DNA of 64,000 nucleotides from JAMXLG01 sp963818925 (GTDB lineage Bacteria > Vulcanimicrobiota > Vulcanimicrobiia > Vulcanimicrobiales > Vulcanimicrobiaceae): the NCBI GenBank assembly GCA_963818925.1, contig CAWFTN010000001.1:372001-436000 (forward strand), written 5' to 3'. The notes under the pieces were generated by a model. The model had not been told where the DNA came from, ran no database searches, and worked only from the letters and a program-made list of their open reading frames with translations. Positions 24,271 through 31,892 of this stretch are shown one piece after another. The position numbers were made by a program, and so were the translations under genes. Every line of letters begins with the position of its first letter. The first letter of the stretch is position 1.

Positions 24271-24759
24271 GTGGATTTTGCCAAGTTTCAACGTCTCGTC
24301 GAAGCCCGTCCGGGCTTCCATACGATGGACGATCCGACCGCAAGCGGCGAGTACTTCAGCGACTCGTGCGGCGACATGTACAACTTCTTTCTGAAGGTCG
24401 GTCCCGGCGCAATCATCGAGGACATCTCGTATTTCACGACGGGCTGCGGTTTCGGCACTGCGACGTGCAGTCTCGTGGTCGAACTTGCCAAGGGCAAATC
24501 TATCGATGAAGCGACCGCGATCACGAACGCCGACATCGAAGCGCAACTTGCTGGCTACCCGGAGAAGAAGAAAGATTACCCCGAGCGCGCACTCGAAGCC
24601 CTGAAGGTCGCGATCGACGATTATCGCGGAAAAGTCGCGAACGGCCAAGTTCCCGATTACGGCGCGATGCCGGCGCCCGAGCGCGAGCCGGAGCCCGTTG
24701 TTCAGGCCGCGGAACCGCTCACCGAAGACGACGGAAAACTCCTCATCCGCCTTCACTAG
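24271..24759 (+). CDS. IscU/NifU-N-like Fe-S scaffold protein
   Basis: A 162-residue protein whose first 130 residues resemble the NifU N-terminal/IscU fold: SCGDMYNFFLKVGPG (Cys33, Asp35), a TTGCGFGTATCSLVVEL segment (Cys59, Cys66), then AKGKSIDEA. The third IscU ligand (the Cys106 equivalent) is not visible, and the C-terminal 30 residues are Pro/Glu-rich. It follows sufR by 6 bases with a GTG start and GGAG upstream. It is probably a second scaffold or cluster carrier controlled with sufR, distinct from SufU on the other strand. Confidence 0.8.
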   Translation: MDFAKFQRLVEARPGFHTMDDPTASGEYFSDSCGDMYNFFLKVGPGAIIEDISYFTTGCGFGTATCSLVVELAKGKSIDEATAITNADIEAQLAGYPEKKKDYPERALEALKVAIDDYRGKVANGQVPDYGAMPAPEREPEPVVQAAEPLTEDDGKLLIRLH

Positions 24760-24773
24760 TGTCATGCTGAGCC

Positions 24774-26255
24774 GTGAATAGAAACCGGCTGCTCGGAATC
24801 GCGGCCGTATTCGCGGCGCTCGGCATCCTGCGAATTGCTGCGGCGATTCGGTTTCCGGTAGCCGGCGACGAGGCGTATTACTGGGAATGGAGCCGTCGTC
24901 TCGCGTTCGGCTACATCGATCATCCGCCGATGGTGGCGTGGCTGATCGCGACGTTCACGTCCGTTGCGCACGATGCGCTGCAGTTGCGCGCGGGTTTTCT
25001 GATCTGCGGCATCATTGCGTCCGTCGCCGCCTGGGACTTCGTCCGCGTGGCGACTGGTTCGACTCGACGTGCCGTCCTTGCGGCGCTCGCGGTGAACATG
25101 ACGCCGCTCGGGCTCGTCGCTTTCAATTTTGCGTCGCCGGACGGACCGTTTCTTGCGATGTGGATGGCGTCGCTCGCATTGACGCTGCGCGCCTTGCAGG
25201 ACGGCCGTATGCGATGGTGGATTTTCGCCGGTGTTGCGCTCGGATTTGCGGGGTTGGCGCGCGTCTTCGCTGCAGCCCTCGTACTCGGAATCGTGTGGGT
25301 CGTCTTCGGCAGCACCGCGCTGCGGCAACGTCATTGGCGCGGCGCGACGGCGGCGTTGATCGCAACGCTGATCGTCGTTGCCCCGTATATCGTGTGGAAC
25401 GCGACGCACGGATGGGCGGGCGTCGAGTTCGCGGTAATGGCGCGCCATCATTTCACCGGCGTCTCGATCGGACGATTCCTTGCAACGATTGTGTTCGCGC
25501 TTGCCGTCGGGGCCTTGTTCTTTGCGCCGTTGATCGTCCGTTCGCTCTTCGTCGACTGGGATGAAGATGCGCTCGGGTCGTGGCTTCTCGCCGCTAGCGC
25601 AGCGCCGCTCGGCGTCGTGCTGCTCGTGCTGTCGTTCTTCGAACCCATCGAGGTCTATTGGTTCGCGGGGCCGATGCTCTCATTACTCGTCTTCCCGTTT
25701 ACGGTGCGCATGCCGTGGACGGTCTTGCGCCGATGGCTGATCGGTGCGTTCGTGCCCTCGGCGGTCCTCGCGACCGCCGCGCTGCTTCTCGCCTGCGCGC
25801 CGCTTTCGTTCATCCTTCGTCTCTCGCACGCCTTACCGTCCGGCGTTTCGACGACGAGTGCGTTCGAGATCTATACCGATAGCACGCTCGCGTCAACGCT
25901 CGCGCGGCGGTATCCGCGGTCGCTGATTGTGACGGACGAGTACGGATTGTCGAGCCTGATGGATTTCTACGGCAACATTCCGCCCTACGTGATCGGATAC
26001 AACAGCCAGGGCCGCGAGGCGTTGCAATGGCTTGCGACACCGCGTGTATCGCAAACGCTCTACCTCGATCACGTGCAGCTCTCACAGCGTCCTGACATGC
26101 TTCGACTCCTCGAACTCGCATGCGGCAGCGTGCTTCCGATGCCGGGAGTCCTCGTGCAACAAGATGGGCGGACGATCCATTCGTTTTCACTCAGCCGTTG
26201 TCGTAAATTCGACAGCCGCAGCGTCGCAATTTTGAACCGCGCAAGCTGGCGCTAG
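24774..26255 (+). CDS. GT39/PMT_2-type glycosyltransferase (membrane)
   Basis: A 493-residue integral membrane protein of the ArnT/dolichyl-phosphate-mannose mannosyltransferase superfamily. The catalytic first loop is visible as GDEAYYWEWSRRLAFGYID followed by HPPMVAWLI. About ten membrane segments follow, and a C-terminal soluble region contains LIVTDEYGLSSLMDFYG. It probably transfers a sugar from a polyprenyl phosphate donor to a lipid or protein on the periplasmic side. A GH125 mannosidase gene lies 66 bases downstream, hinting that the sugar is mannose. The start is a GTG with weak upstream signals. Confidence 0.85.
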   Translation: MNRNRLLGIAAVFAALGILRIAAAIRFPVAGDEAYYWEWSRRLAFGYIDHPPMVAWLIATFTSVAHDALQLRAGFLICGIIASVAAWDFVRVATGSTRRAVLAALAVNMTPLGLVAFNFASPDGPFLAMWMASLALTLRALQDGRMRWWIFAGVALGFAGLARVFAAALVLGIVWVVFGSTALRQRHWRGATAALIATLIVVAPYIVWNATHGWAGVEFAVMARHHFTGVSIGRFLATIVFALAVGALFFAPLIVRSLFVDWDEDALGSWLLAASAAPLGVVLLVLSFFEPIEVYWFAGPMLSLLVFPFTVRMPWTVLRRWLIGAFVPSAVLATAALLLACAPLSFILRLSHALPSGVSTTSAFEIYTDSTLASTLARRYPRSLIVTDEYGLSSLMDFYGNIPPYVIGYNSQGREALQWLATPRVSQTLYLDHVQLSQRPDMLRLLELACGSVLPMPGVLVQQDGRTIHSFSLSRCRKFDSRSVAILNRASWR

Positions 26256-26321
26256 AAGCAGGCGAGCGCTTTTACGATTAGGTTGCGCGACGGTGGCGAC
26301 GTCACATACGATGTTGAAGTC

Positions 26322-27584
26322 ATGCCGTCGCTCAAGCGCACTTGTCTTTCGATCATAACGATCTTTGCATTTGCGTGCGGAATTGTGCTCACCGGGATCA
26401 CGCCCGCGCACCGTGTCACGCACGCCTCTAAAGTGACGGCAACGTTGCAGAGCATTTACCGGCGCGCGTATGACGAGGCCTACAGTCGCCACGCTACGAT
26501 TGAAGACGACGGAACGACGTTCGTTTCGACCGGCGATATCGACATGGAATGGTTGCGCGATTCAAGCGCGACGATGACGCCGTATATCGGGCAGGCCGAT
26601 TCGGATCCCTACGTGCGAGGGATGTTGCGCGGCACGATCGCGCGGCAGGCCCGGTACATTTTGATCGACCCGTACGCGAACGCGTTTACCGAGCATTACC
26701 GCGTCGCTGAACGCAAGTTTGAGATGGATTCGCTGCTGTATCCGCTTCTGTTTGCCTATCAGTACTGGAAAACGACCGGCGATCGTTCGATCTTTACGCG
26801 GCAGCTGCAGCGCGCCTTTTCAACGGTCGTCGCAACGCTGAGAACGGAGCAACGTCATACCAGGCGTTCGCACTATCGCCATCTGAAGCTCGGCGACAAC
26901 GGAAAAGGCAGCCCGACTGCGTACACGGGCTTGGTGTGGACGGGGTTCCGGCCGTCCGACGATCCCGCGCGGTACCACTTCAACATTCCCGACAACATGT
27001 TCGGCGTCGTCGTCTTGCAAGATCTCACCGAGATCGAAAAATCCGTGTACCGCAACAACCACATGGCAGCGAATGCGTGGGGCCTCTCCGTGCAGATGCA
27101 CCGCGCGATCGAACGCTACGGCGTCGTCAACGCCATGGGCATCGGACGCATGTACGCCTACGAAGTCGACGGATACGGACACTCGCGGCTTATGGATGAC
27201 GCGAACATCCCGTCGCTGCTCTCGATTCCCTACTTCGGATATGCCGGCGCGCGCGACCTCGTCTATCAAGCCACGCGTTCGTTCGTCCTATCGTCGCGAA
27301 ATCCGTACTACTTCCAGGGTAGATTCGCATCGGGCATCGGAAGCCCGCATACGCCTCGGGGATACGTCTGGCCGCTCGCGTTGATCATGCAGATACTCAC
27401 GTCGACGGACCAAACCGAGACGACGCGCGTGATGCGATATCTTGCGGCGGCCGACGTCGGCGACCACCGGCTGCATGAATCGTTCAATGCCGATTGGCCG
27501 GAGCAGTACACGCGAGACGACTTTGCGTGGCCGAACGCGCTCTTCGCGCAGATGATGATCACGCGCCGCGGCGGTCTACGCTAG
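26322..27584 (+). CDS. GH125 exo-alpha-1,6-mannosidase family protein (exported)
   Basis: A 420-residue glycoside hydrolase of family GH125 (formerly DUF1237), inverting alpha-mannosidases. The family elements are TGDIDMEWLRDSSATMTPY near 80, GLVWTGFRPSDD, FNIPDNMFGVV, RMYAYEVDGYGHSRLMDD, NIPSLLSIPYFGYAGARD and the closing ESFNADWPEQYTRDDFAWPNA. I place the start at the ATG at 26322, giving an N-terminal signal or anchor (CLSIITIFAFACGIVLTGI); a GTG at 26283 would extend it by 13 residues. The substrate is probably an alpha-mannoside, perhaps linked to the GT39 enzyme upstream. It converges with the next gene and overlaps it by 26 bases. Confidence 0.88.
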   Translation: MPSLKRTCLSIITIFAFACGIVLTGITPAHRVTHASKVTATLQSIYRRAYDEAYSRHATIEDDGTTFVSTGDIDMEWLRDSSATMTPYIGQADSDPYVRGMLRGTIARQARYILIDPYANAFTEHYRVAERKFEMDSLLYPLLFAYQYWKTTGDRSIFTRQLQRAFSTVVATLRTEQRHTRRSHYRHLKLGDNGKGSPTAYTGLVWTGFRPSDDPARYHFNIPDNMFGVVVLQDLTEIEKSVYRNNHMAANAWGLSVQMHRAIERYGVVNAMGIGRMYAYEVDGYGHSRLMDDANIPSLLSIPYFGYAGARDLVYQATRSFVLSSRNPYYFQGRFASGIGSPHTPRGYVWPLALIMQILTSTDQTETTRVMRYLAAADVGDHRLHESFNADWPEQYTRDDFAWPNALFAQMMITRRGGLR

Positions 27585-28632
27585 GATCGATTGCGTGTGC
27601 TCGCGCGAACTCGTCGCGCGCTTTCTCTTTTTCACCCGCAGCGTCGAGCGCTCTCGCTAGTCCAAAGTGCGCGCGGGCGGAATCCGGATGATCGGCGACG
27701 TTTTGCGTCAGCAGCGTAAGCGCGGTATCGGTATGCCCCATCTTCAAACACTGATAGGCGGTAAAGTCGATCGCGTCGCCGGTTGCCGGTGCTTTGATAT
27801 CGACGATTGAACTGAAATCACGGTAGGTTGCCATGGCGGACGCGGGTTCGTCGCGCTCATCATAGATGCGTTGAATCATCTGCTGCAGCGGCGTGCGGTT
27901 CCATGACGGGGGTGAGAAGATCGACAGCTGAAGATCGGGATTGATCTCCATCGACGTCACGCCGCTACGGTCGAGAACCTTGCCGGATTCCGCATCGATC
28001 TCGGCGTCGCTATGGGCGAACATGATACCACCTTCAGCACGATAATCGCCGTAAACGTCGTCGGTAACATACCGCTTTCCGAATGCGTGCATGGGAACAA
28101 TTTGCCGTCGTCCGTCGAGCATGAATGTTTGCTGATCGAGCATGTAGTCTTCAGCGAAGCCGTCCGCCCGGTGCGTATGCAACACGTAGACGGGGTGCCC
28201 GTGAAATGTCTCCGTGCCGCCATAGTCCACCGACGTTCCGTGCCGTCGATATTCTACGAGCGGATCGTCGAAGAGTGCGGTGTGACGCGATGTTCGCGCT
28301 GCCGCGCCAACGGTTCGAACGACGATTCCGGGATCGGGATAGAACTCCCAGGGGCTACCGTCATACCCTTCGTGAATCTCGTCGAGCGGATGCGTCCGCG
28401 GGTCGCCGATGACGCGGTAGAATGGACGCATTTGCGCGATGAACATGTCGTTCAGGCGTACGGTGCCTTCTTCGTACCAGCCGTGCTTGATGAATGTGTG
28501 AAGCGCGTGAATCCGGTCGATGCCGCCGAGGGCTTCAACGTGCTTAGCAACGAGACCGTCGACGCCCGGCGAAGGAGCGGCGCCGAGCGCGAGCACGAGA
28601 AACGGTAAGCCGAAAAGGCATCGCAACCACAT
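27559..28632 (-). CDS. Secreted protein with C-terminal TPR-like repeat
   Basis: A 357-residue protein with a signal peptide (WLRCLFGLPFLVLALGAAPS). The central region (HGWYEEGTVRLNDMFIAQMR, VRTVGAAARTSRHTALFDD, THRADGFAEDYMLDQQTFML) has the outer-membrane-lipoprotein-sorting/LolA-like pattern of large beta segments. The last 70 residues form one or two TPR-like helical hairpins (ALTLLTQNVADHPDSARAHF, GLARALDAAGEKEKARDEFA). No catalytic motif is seen. It follows thpR by 31 bases and may be part of the same operon. Confidence 0.72.
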   Translation of the reverse strand: MWLRCLFGLPFLVLALGAAPSPGVDGLVAKHVEALGGIDRIHALHTFIKHGWYEEGTVRLNDMFIAQMRPFYRVIGDPRTHPLDEIHEGYDGSPWEFYPDPGIVVRTVGAAARTSRHTALFDDPLVEYRRHGTSVDYGGTETFHGHPVYVLHTHRADGFAEDYMLDQQTFMLDGRRQIVPMHAFGKRYVTDDVYGDYRAEGGIMFAHSDAEIDAESGKVLDRSGVTSMEINPDLQLSIFSPPSWNRTPLQQMIQRIYDERDEPASAMATYRDFSSIVDIKAPATGDAIDFTAYQCLKMGHTDTALTLLTQNVADHPDSARAHFGLARALDAAGEKEKARDEFARAHAIDPSVDRRGA

Positions 28633-28663
28633 ACTCTTAATTTATTAGTTGAGCGGCGTTTCG

Positions 28664-29215
28664 TCAAGCCGGTGTCGCGAACGGCGCCCTCCGGCGGATT
28701 TCGTAACGCGTCGTGTTGTCCCCGGGCAGCGACTCAAAGAGGACGATTTCGCGAACGGCCATTGCGTGTAACGACAGATCGAGCATCGGCAACGCGCGGA
28801 ACGAGCCGCCCTTGACGCGTGCGATGGTAACATGCGCCACCGCGTCTTCCTTAAAATCAAATCCTAGCGCGCGGTAGCGGCCTCGAAGTCCATAAGCAAG
28901 AGTACGAAAGGCCGCGCTTTGATCGCGCGAGCCGACGAAGGCGATGCGCGGTCGCCGTTCGTTTGGAAATGCGCCGACGCGATCCAGCGTGAGCTCGAAC
29001 GGTGACGCCAACGTCGCCGTTGTTTCGAGCGCCTCTTCCACGCCGGGTAGCTGCTCCTCGTGCACGTTGCCGAGAAATGCAAGCGTAACGTGCAGCTTCT
29101 CGGGCGCTTCGTATTTTGCGTCGAATGCCGCTCGCGCTAAGCGTTCTTGCACGTCGACGCACATCGTGCGCGTCGTGTGGTCGAGTTCGATGCCGGCGAA
29201 GAGTCGCGGTCGCAT
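28664..29215 (-). CDS. thpR: RNA 2',3'-cyclic phosphodiesterase ThpR (LigT)
   Basis: A 183-residue 2H phosphoesterase. The two catalytic HxTx motifs are visible as HVTLAFLG near residue 42 and HVTIARVK near residue 130. The N-terminal RLFAGIELD is typical of ThpR/LigT, which opens 2',3'-cyclic phosphates on RNA. The ATG overlaps the stop of the MBL gene (TAATG), the end of a run of four coupled genes. Confidence 0.92.
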   Translation of the reverse strand: MRPRLFAGIELDHTTRTMCVDVQERLARAAFDAKYEAPEKLHVTLAFLGNVHEEQLPGVEEALETTATLASPFELTLDRVGAFPNERRPRIAFVGSRDQSAAFRTLAYGLRGRYRALGFDFKEDAVAHVTIARVKGGSFRALPMLDLSLHAMAVREIVLFESLPGDNTTRYEIRRRAPFATPA

Positions 29216-29850
29216 TACTGCAAGTATGGGTTTGTTGCCCGCTCCGTTCCGATCGTCGTGAAGTCACCGTGTCCGGGAATCACCGGCGTTGCGTCCGGAT
29301 AGTCCATCAATTTCCGGTGGATCGAATCGACGATATCTTTCATCGACGTGCCGCCCAGATCCCAACGTCCAATCGCGCCCGCGAAAAGTGTATCGCCGGT
29401 AACGAGGCGCAGATCGCGATCGTGACGCACCGCAAAGCAGACGCTGCCCGGCGTATGTCCCGGCGTGTGCAGCACTTCGAAATCCACCGAGCCGATCGTC
29501 ATGCGATCGCCGTCAGCTAGATCGCCGTCGAGCTCGACAACCGGCGGCATTTCCGGCAAACCAAACATGCGCGCCAGGGCCGGCTGGTGATGGTAGACCG
29601 GCAGATCCCCGGGATGGAGCAATGCCTCTGCACGCGTCCGTTCGCGCAAGCCGCCGACGTCGGCAATGTGATCGAAGTGCGCATGCGTATGGATCAGGTA
29701 TTTCGCGCGTAAGCCGAGGTGCTCGAGGCGTTCGATCACCTCCGGAACGCCGTCGCCGCCGTCGATGACGATCGCTTCGCGCGTCGTCTCATCGGCGACG
29801 ATCGTGCAGTTGCAGGACAAGAGCCCGACGGCAAACGTTTCAAAAATCAT
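29215..29850 (-). CDS. MBL-fold hydrolase (glyoxalase II-like)
   Basis: A 211-residue metallo-beta-lactamase-fold hydrolase. Metal ligands are in LIHTHAHFDH (HxHxDH), HTPGHTPGSVCF, GDTLFAGAIGRWDL and IPGHGDFT, the order of YcbL/glyoxalase-II-like enzymes. The true start is the ATG at 29850, overlapping the flavin reductase stop as ATGA; a longer frame to 30129 only shadows that gene. It probably hydrolyses a thioester such as a hydroxyacyl-thiol, though the substrate is unproven. Confidence 0.9.
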   Translation of the reverse strand: MIFETFAVGLLSCNCTIVADETTREAIVIDGGDGVPEVIERLEHLGLRAKYLIHTHAHFDHIADVGGLRERTRAEALLHPGDLPVYHHQPALARMFGLPEMPPVVELDGDLADGDRMTIGSVDFEVLHTPGHTPGSVCFAVRHDRDLRLVTGDTLFAGAIGRWDLGGTSMKDIVDSIHRKLMDYPDATPVIPGHGDFTTIGTERATNPYLQ

Positions 29851-30341
29851 TCGACGCGCATTCCGAAATCGTGATAGCCGCCGTTGAAATATCCGAGCGG
29901 CGTGCCCGAACGCGCCGTCGCGCCCACCACGCGACCGATGATGATCGAATGCGAGCCCGCATGATGCTCTTCGGCAACTTCGCAGTCGAAGTGTCCGATC
30001 GTTCCGACGAGCACGGGTGCGCCGGTGATGTCGACGTCGAACGGCACATTTTCGAATTGATGCTCGCGAATCTTTCCCGAGAATCGCTCCGCTAGCTCGC
30101 GTTGACCTGCAGAAAGCAAGTTCACGCAAAAGATGCGCGACGTGGAGATATAGAGATAACTGCGCGCTTCGCGGTTCACGCAGATCAGCAGAAGCGGCGG
30201 ATCGGCCGCGACACTGGAAAAAGCGTTGAGCGTCATGCCGCGGGGTTCGCCTTCGCGCAAACTCGTCACGACGGTGACGCCGGTAGGATAGTGACGCATA
30301 ACGCGTTTGAACGATGATGCGTCGACGGGACGACGGTTCAT
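29847..30341 (-). CDS. Flavin reductase-like FMN-binding split-barrel protein
   Basis: A 164-residue member of the flavin reductase domain family. Family segments are YPTGVTVVTSLREGEPRGM, TLNAFSSVAADPPLLLICVN, FCVNLLSAGQRELAERF and HSIIIGRVV. Such proteins reduce FMN/FAD with NAD(P)H, often for a partner monooxygenase. No monooxygenase gene is nearby. It is linked by ATGA overlaps to the O-methyltransferase upstream and the MBL gene downstream. Confidence 0.88.
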   Translation of the reverse strand: MNRRPVDASSFKRVMRHYPTGVTVVTSLREGEPRGMTLNAFSSVAADPPLLLICVNREARSYLYISTSRIFCVNLLSAGQRELAERFSGKIREHQFENVPFDVDITGAPVLVGTIGHFDCEVAEEHHAGSHSIIIGRVVGATARSGTPLGYFNGGYHDFGMRVE

Positions 30342-30919
30342 TCGACGCGCGCGCCGATCCCTGTGCCTTCGCCGAGCGGAAGGATGGTTGCGTTGAGTTG
30401 CGGATGCGTCAGAAAGTATTCGTTGAACTCGTCGTCACCTTCGAGCAGAAGGTTATCGACGACGACGATGCCCGAGCGTTTGAGAATTGGAATAACGAGG
30501 TCGAGATACTCACGATAGCGGCGCTTCTCGGCATCGATGAAAACGATATCAAGATTGCGCTGTTGGAAGTTTTGCAATAATTCTACCGCATCTTGATTGA
30601 AGCTCGTGATGTGATCGTCTTCACCGGCGCGCTTGAAATATGAAAGCGCAACCTCGGTCCGGCTGCTGTCCGTATCGATCGTCCAAATTTTCCCGATCGG
30701 CGGCTGAGCGAAGGCCATCCAGAGCGTGGAATAGCCGTAGCCCGTACCGATTTCCAAGATACGGTTGGCTTGCATCATGTGCACGAGCACGGACAACAGT
30801 CGTCCTGACTCGCGCGAGACGATGGGTATGCCATCCTTGCGCCCGTGCTGTTCCAGTTCCAGTAACAGTGGATTTGGCGCAGGATGCACCGATTCCAGAT
30901 ACCGCAACACGTCATCCAT
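30338..30919 (-). CDS. O-methyltransferase (CCoAMT-like family 3)
   Basis: A 193-residue class I methyltransferase of the caffeoyl-CoA/catechol O-methyltransferase family. Motif I is RILEIGTGYGYSTLWMA, motif II IWTIDTD, and the metal-binding and catalytic segments are IVFIDAEKRRYREYLDL and VVVDNLLLEG. Bacterial homologues methylate diverse catechols, flavonoids or tRNA (TrmR). It is the first gene of a four-gene coupled run (O-methyltransferase, flavin reductase, MBL, ThpR), and 56 bases separate it from the divergent LON-domain gene. Confidence 0.88.
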   Translation of the reverse strand: MDDVLRYLESVHPAPNPLLLELEQHGRKDGIPIVSRESGRLLSVLVHMMQANRILEIGTGYGYSTLWMAFAQPPIGKIWTIDTDSSRTEVALSYFKRAGEDDHITSFNQDAVELLQNFQQRNLDIVFIDAEKRRYREYLDLVIPILKRSGIVVVDNLLLEGDDEFNEYFLTHPQLNATILPLGEGTGIGARVE

Positions 30920-30975
30920 TTCCAGCCCATGTTAGCGGGGAACCCCCGCCGACCTCCTAGAAGGAACGCGACCCA

Positions 30976-31695
30976 ATGACTCGGCGGCTTCGGTTATTTC
31001 CGCTTAACGCGGTGCTCTTTCCGGGAGCCGTGCTCAACCTCCATATCTTCGAGCCGCGCTACAAACAATTGATCAACGAGTGCTTAGAAAGCGGTGAAGG
31101 CTTCGGCGTTTCGCTGATCGCGGAAGGTTCGGAGGCCGGCGATCCAAACGTCATGCCGCACGACATCGGCTCTATCGCCGAAATCGTCGACGTTCAGCCG
31201 CTGCCGTTCGGGCGTTATTTCATCTCGACGATCGGACGCGAGCGTTTTCGCATCGAACAGATCGTAAGTCGCGAACCGTATCTCGTCGTCGATGCCGAAA
31301 CGGTCGAAGAGGACGACGCGCCCGAGGATGATGAGGAAGTCGATGAACTCTTGCCTGCGGTGCGCGAGCTCTTCGACCAATATCTTGAAATGGTCGTCGA
31401 GTTTTCCGGCCAAGAAACATCGGTCGAGCTTCCGATCGACGCGCAAGCCACGTCGTACCTCATCGGCGATTCACTTCAAGTCGCCGAGGCAGTGAAGCAG
31501 CGGCTACTCGAACTCAACAACACAAAATCGCGCTTGCGCGCCGAGCATGACTTCCTCGAGCGGCTCCTACCGCAATTGCGGCGTTTGCTCGAACGCAGGC
31601 GCGAAGAACTCGAACGCCGGGGCGATTCCGGCGAAGACGACGTGTTCAAGGCGGCGCAGGAGAAGTTCTTCGGTAAGGCGTTCTCGCAGAACTAG
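30976..31695 (+). CDS. LON-type substrate-binding (N-terminal) domain protein
   Basis: A 239-residue stand-alone LON N-terminal domain protein. The diagnostic start is RLFPLNAVLFPGAVLNLHIF then EPRYKQLI, with GFGVSLIAEGSE, IAEIVDVQPLPFGRYFI and GRERFRIEQI. An acidic stretch (about 113-125) leads into a helical part and a charged coiled-coil C-terminus (LRRLLERRREELERRGD). No ATPase or protease domain is present, so it may act as a substrate adaptor. An AAGGA precedes the ATG. The stop converges and overlaps with a small gene on the other strand. Confidence 0.88.
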   Translation: MTRRLRLFPLNAVLFPGAVLNLHIFEPRYKQLINECLESGEGFGVSLIAEGSEAGDPNVMPHDIGSIAEIVDVQPLPFGRYFISTIGRERFRIEQIVSREPYLVVDAETVEEDDAPEDDEEVDELLPAVRELFDQYLEMVVEFSGQETSVELPIDAQATSYLIGDSLQVAEAVKQRLLELNNTKSRLRAEHDFLERLLPQLRRLLERRREELERRGDSGEDDVFKAAQEKFFGKAFSQN

Positions 31696-31862
31696 TAAAA
31701 CGGACGCTGGAGCATCCGGTACGTCCGCGCGAGCGAGCGTAAAACAGGCACGTCGGAGTCTTCCAACTCGCGGACGGTTTCCTCGAATTCTTGACGTTCG
31801 AATTTCGTTTGCGCATCCCGCGCAATTGCCGTTGCTTCTAAGAGAATGTCTCTGGGATCCAT
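31692..31862 (-). CDS. Small acidic/helical protein, 56 aa
   Basis: A 56-residue open frame with ATG preceded by GGAGAGGG, starting MDPRDILLEATAIARD and ending RTYRMLQRPFY. It is helical in pattern (KFERQEFEETVRELED). It lies 30 bases after the methyltransferase stop on the same strand, and its stop overlaps the stop of the convergent LON-domain gene by 3 bases. The good ribosome-binding site, normal codon use and operon position argue it is real. No family is recognised. Confidence 0.65.
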   Translation of the reverse strand: MDPRDILLEATAIARDAQTKFERQEFEETVRELEDSDVPVLRSLARTYRMLQRPFY

Positions 31863-31892
31863 CCCTCTCCACCTACCCGGAATTGCAGTTGT

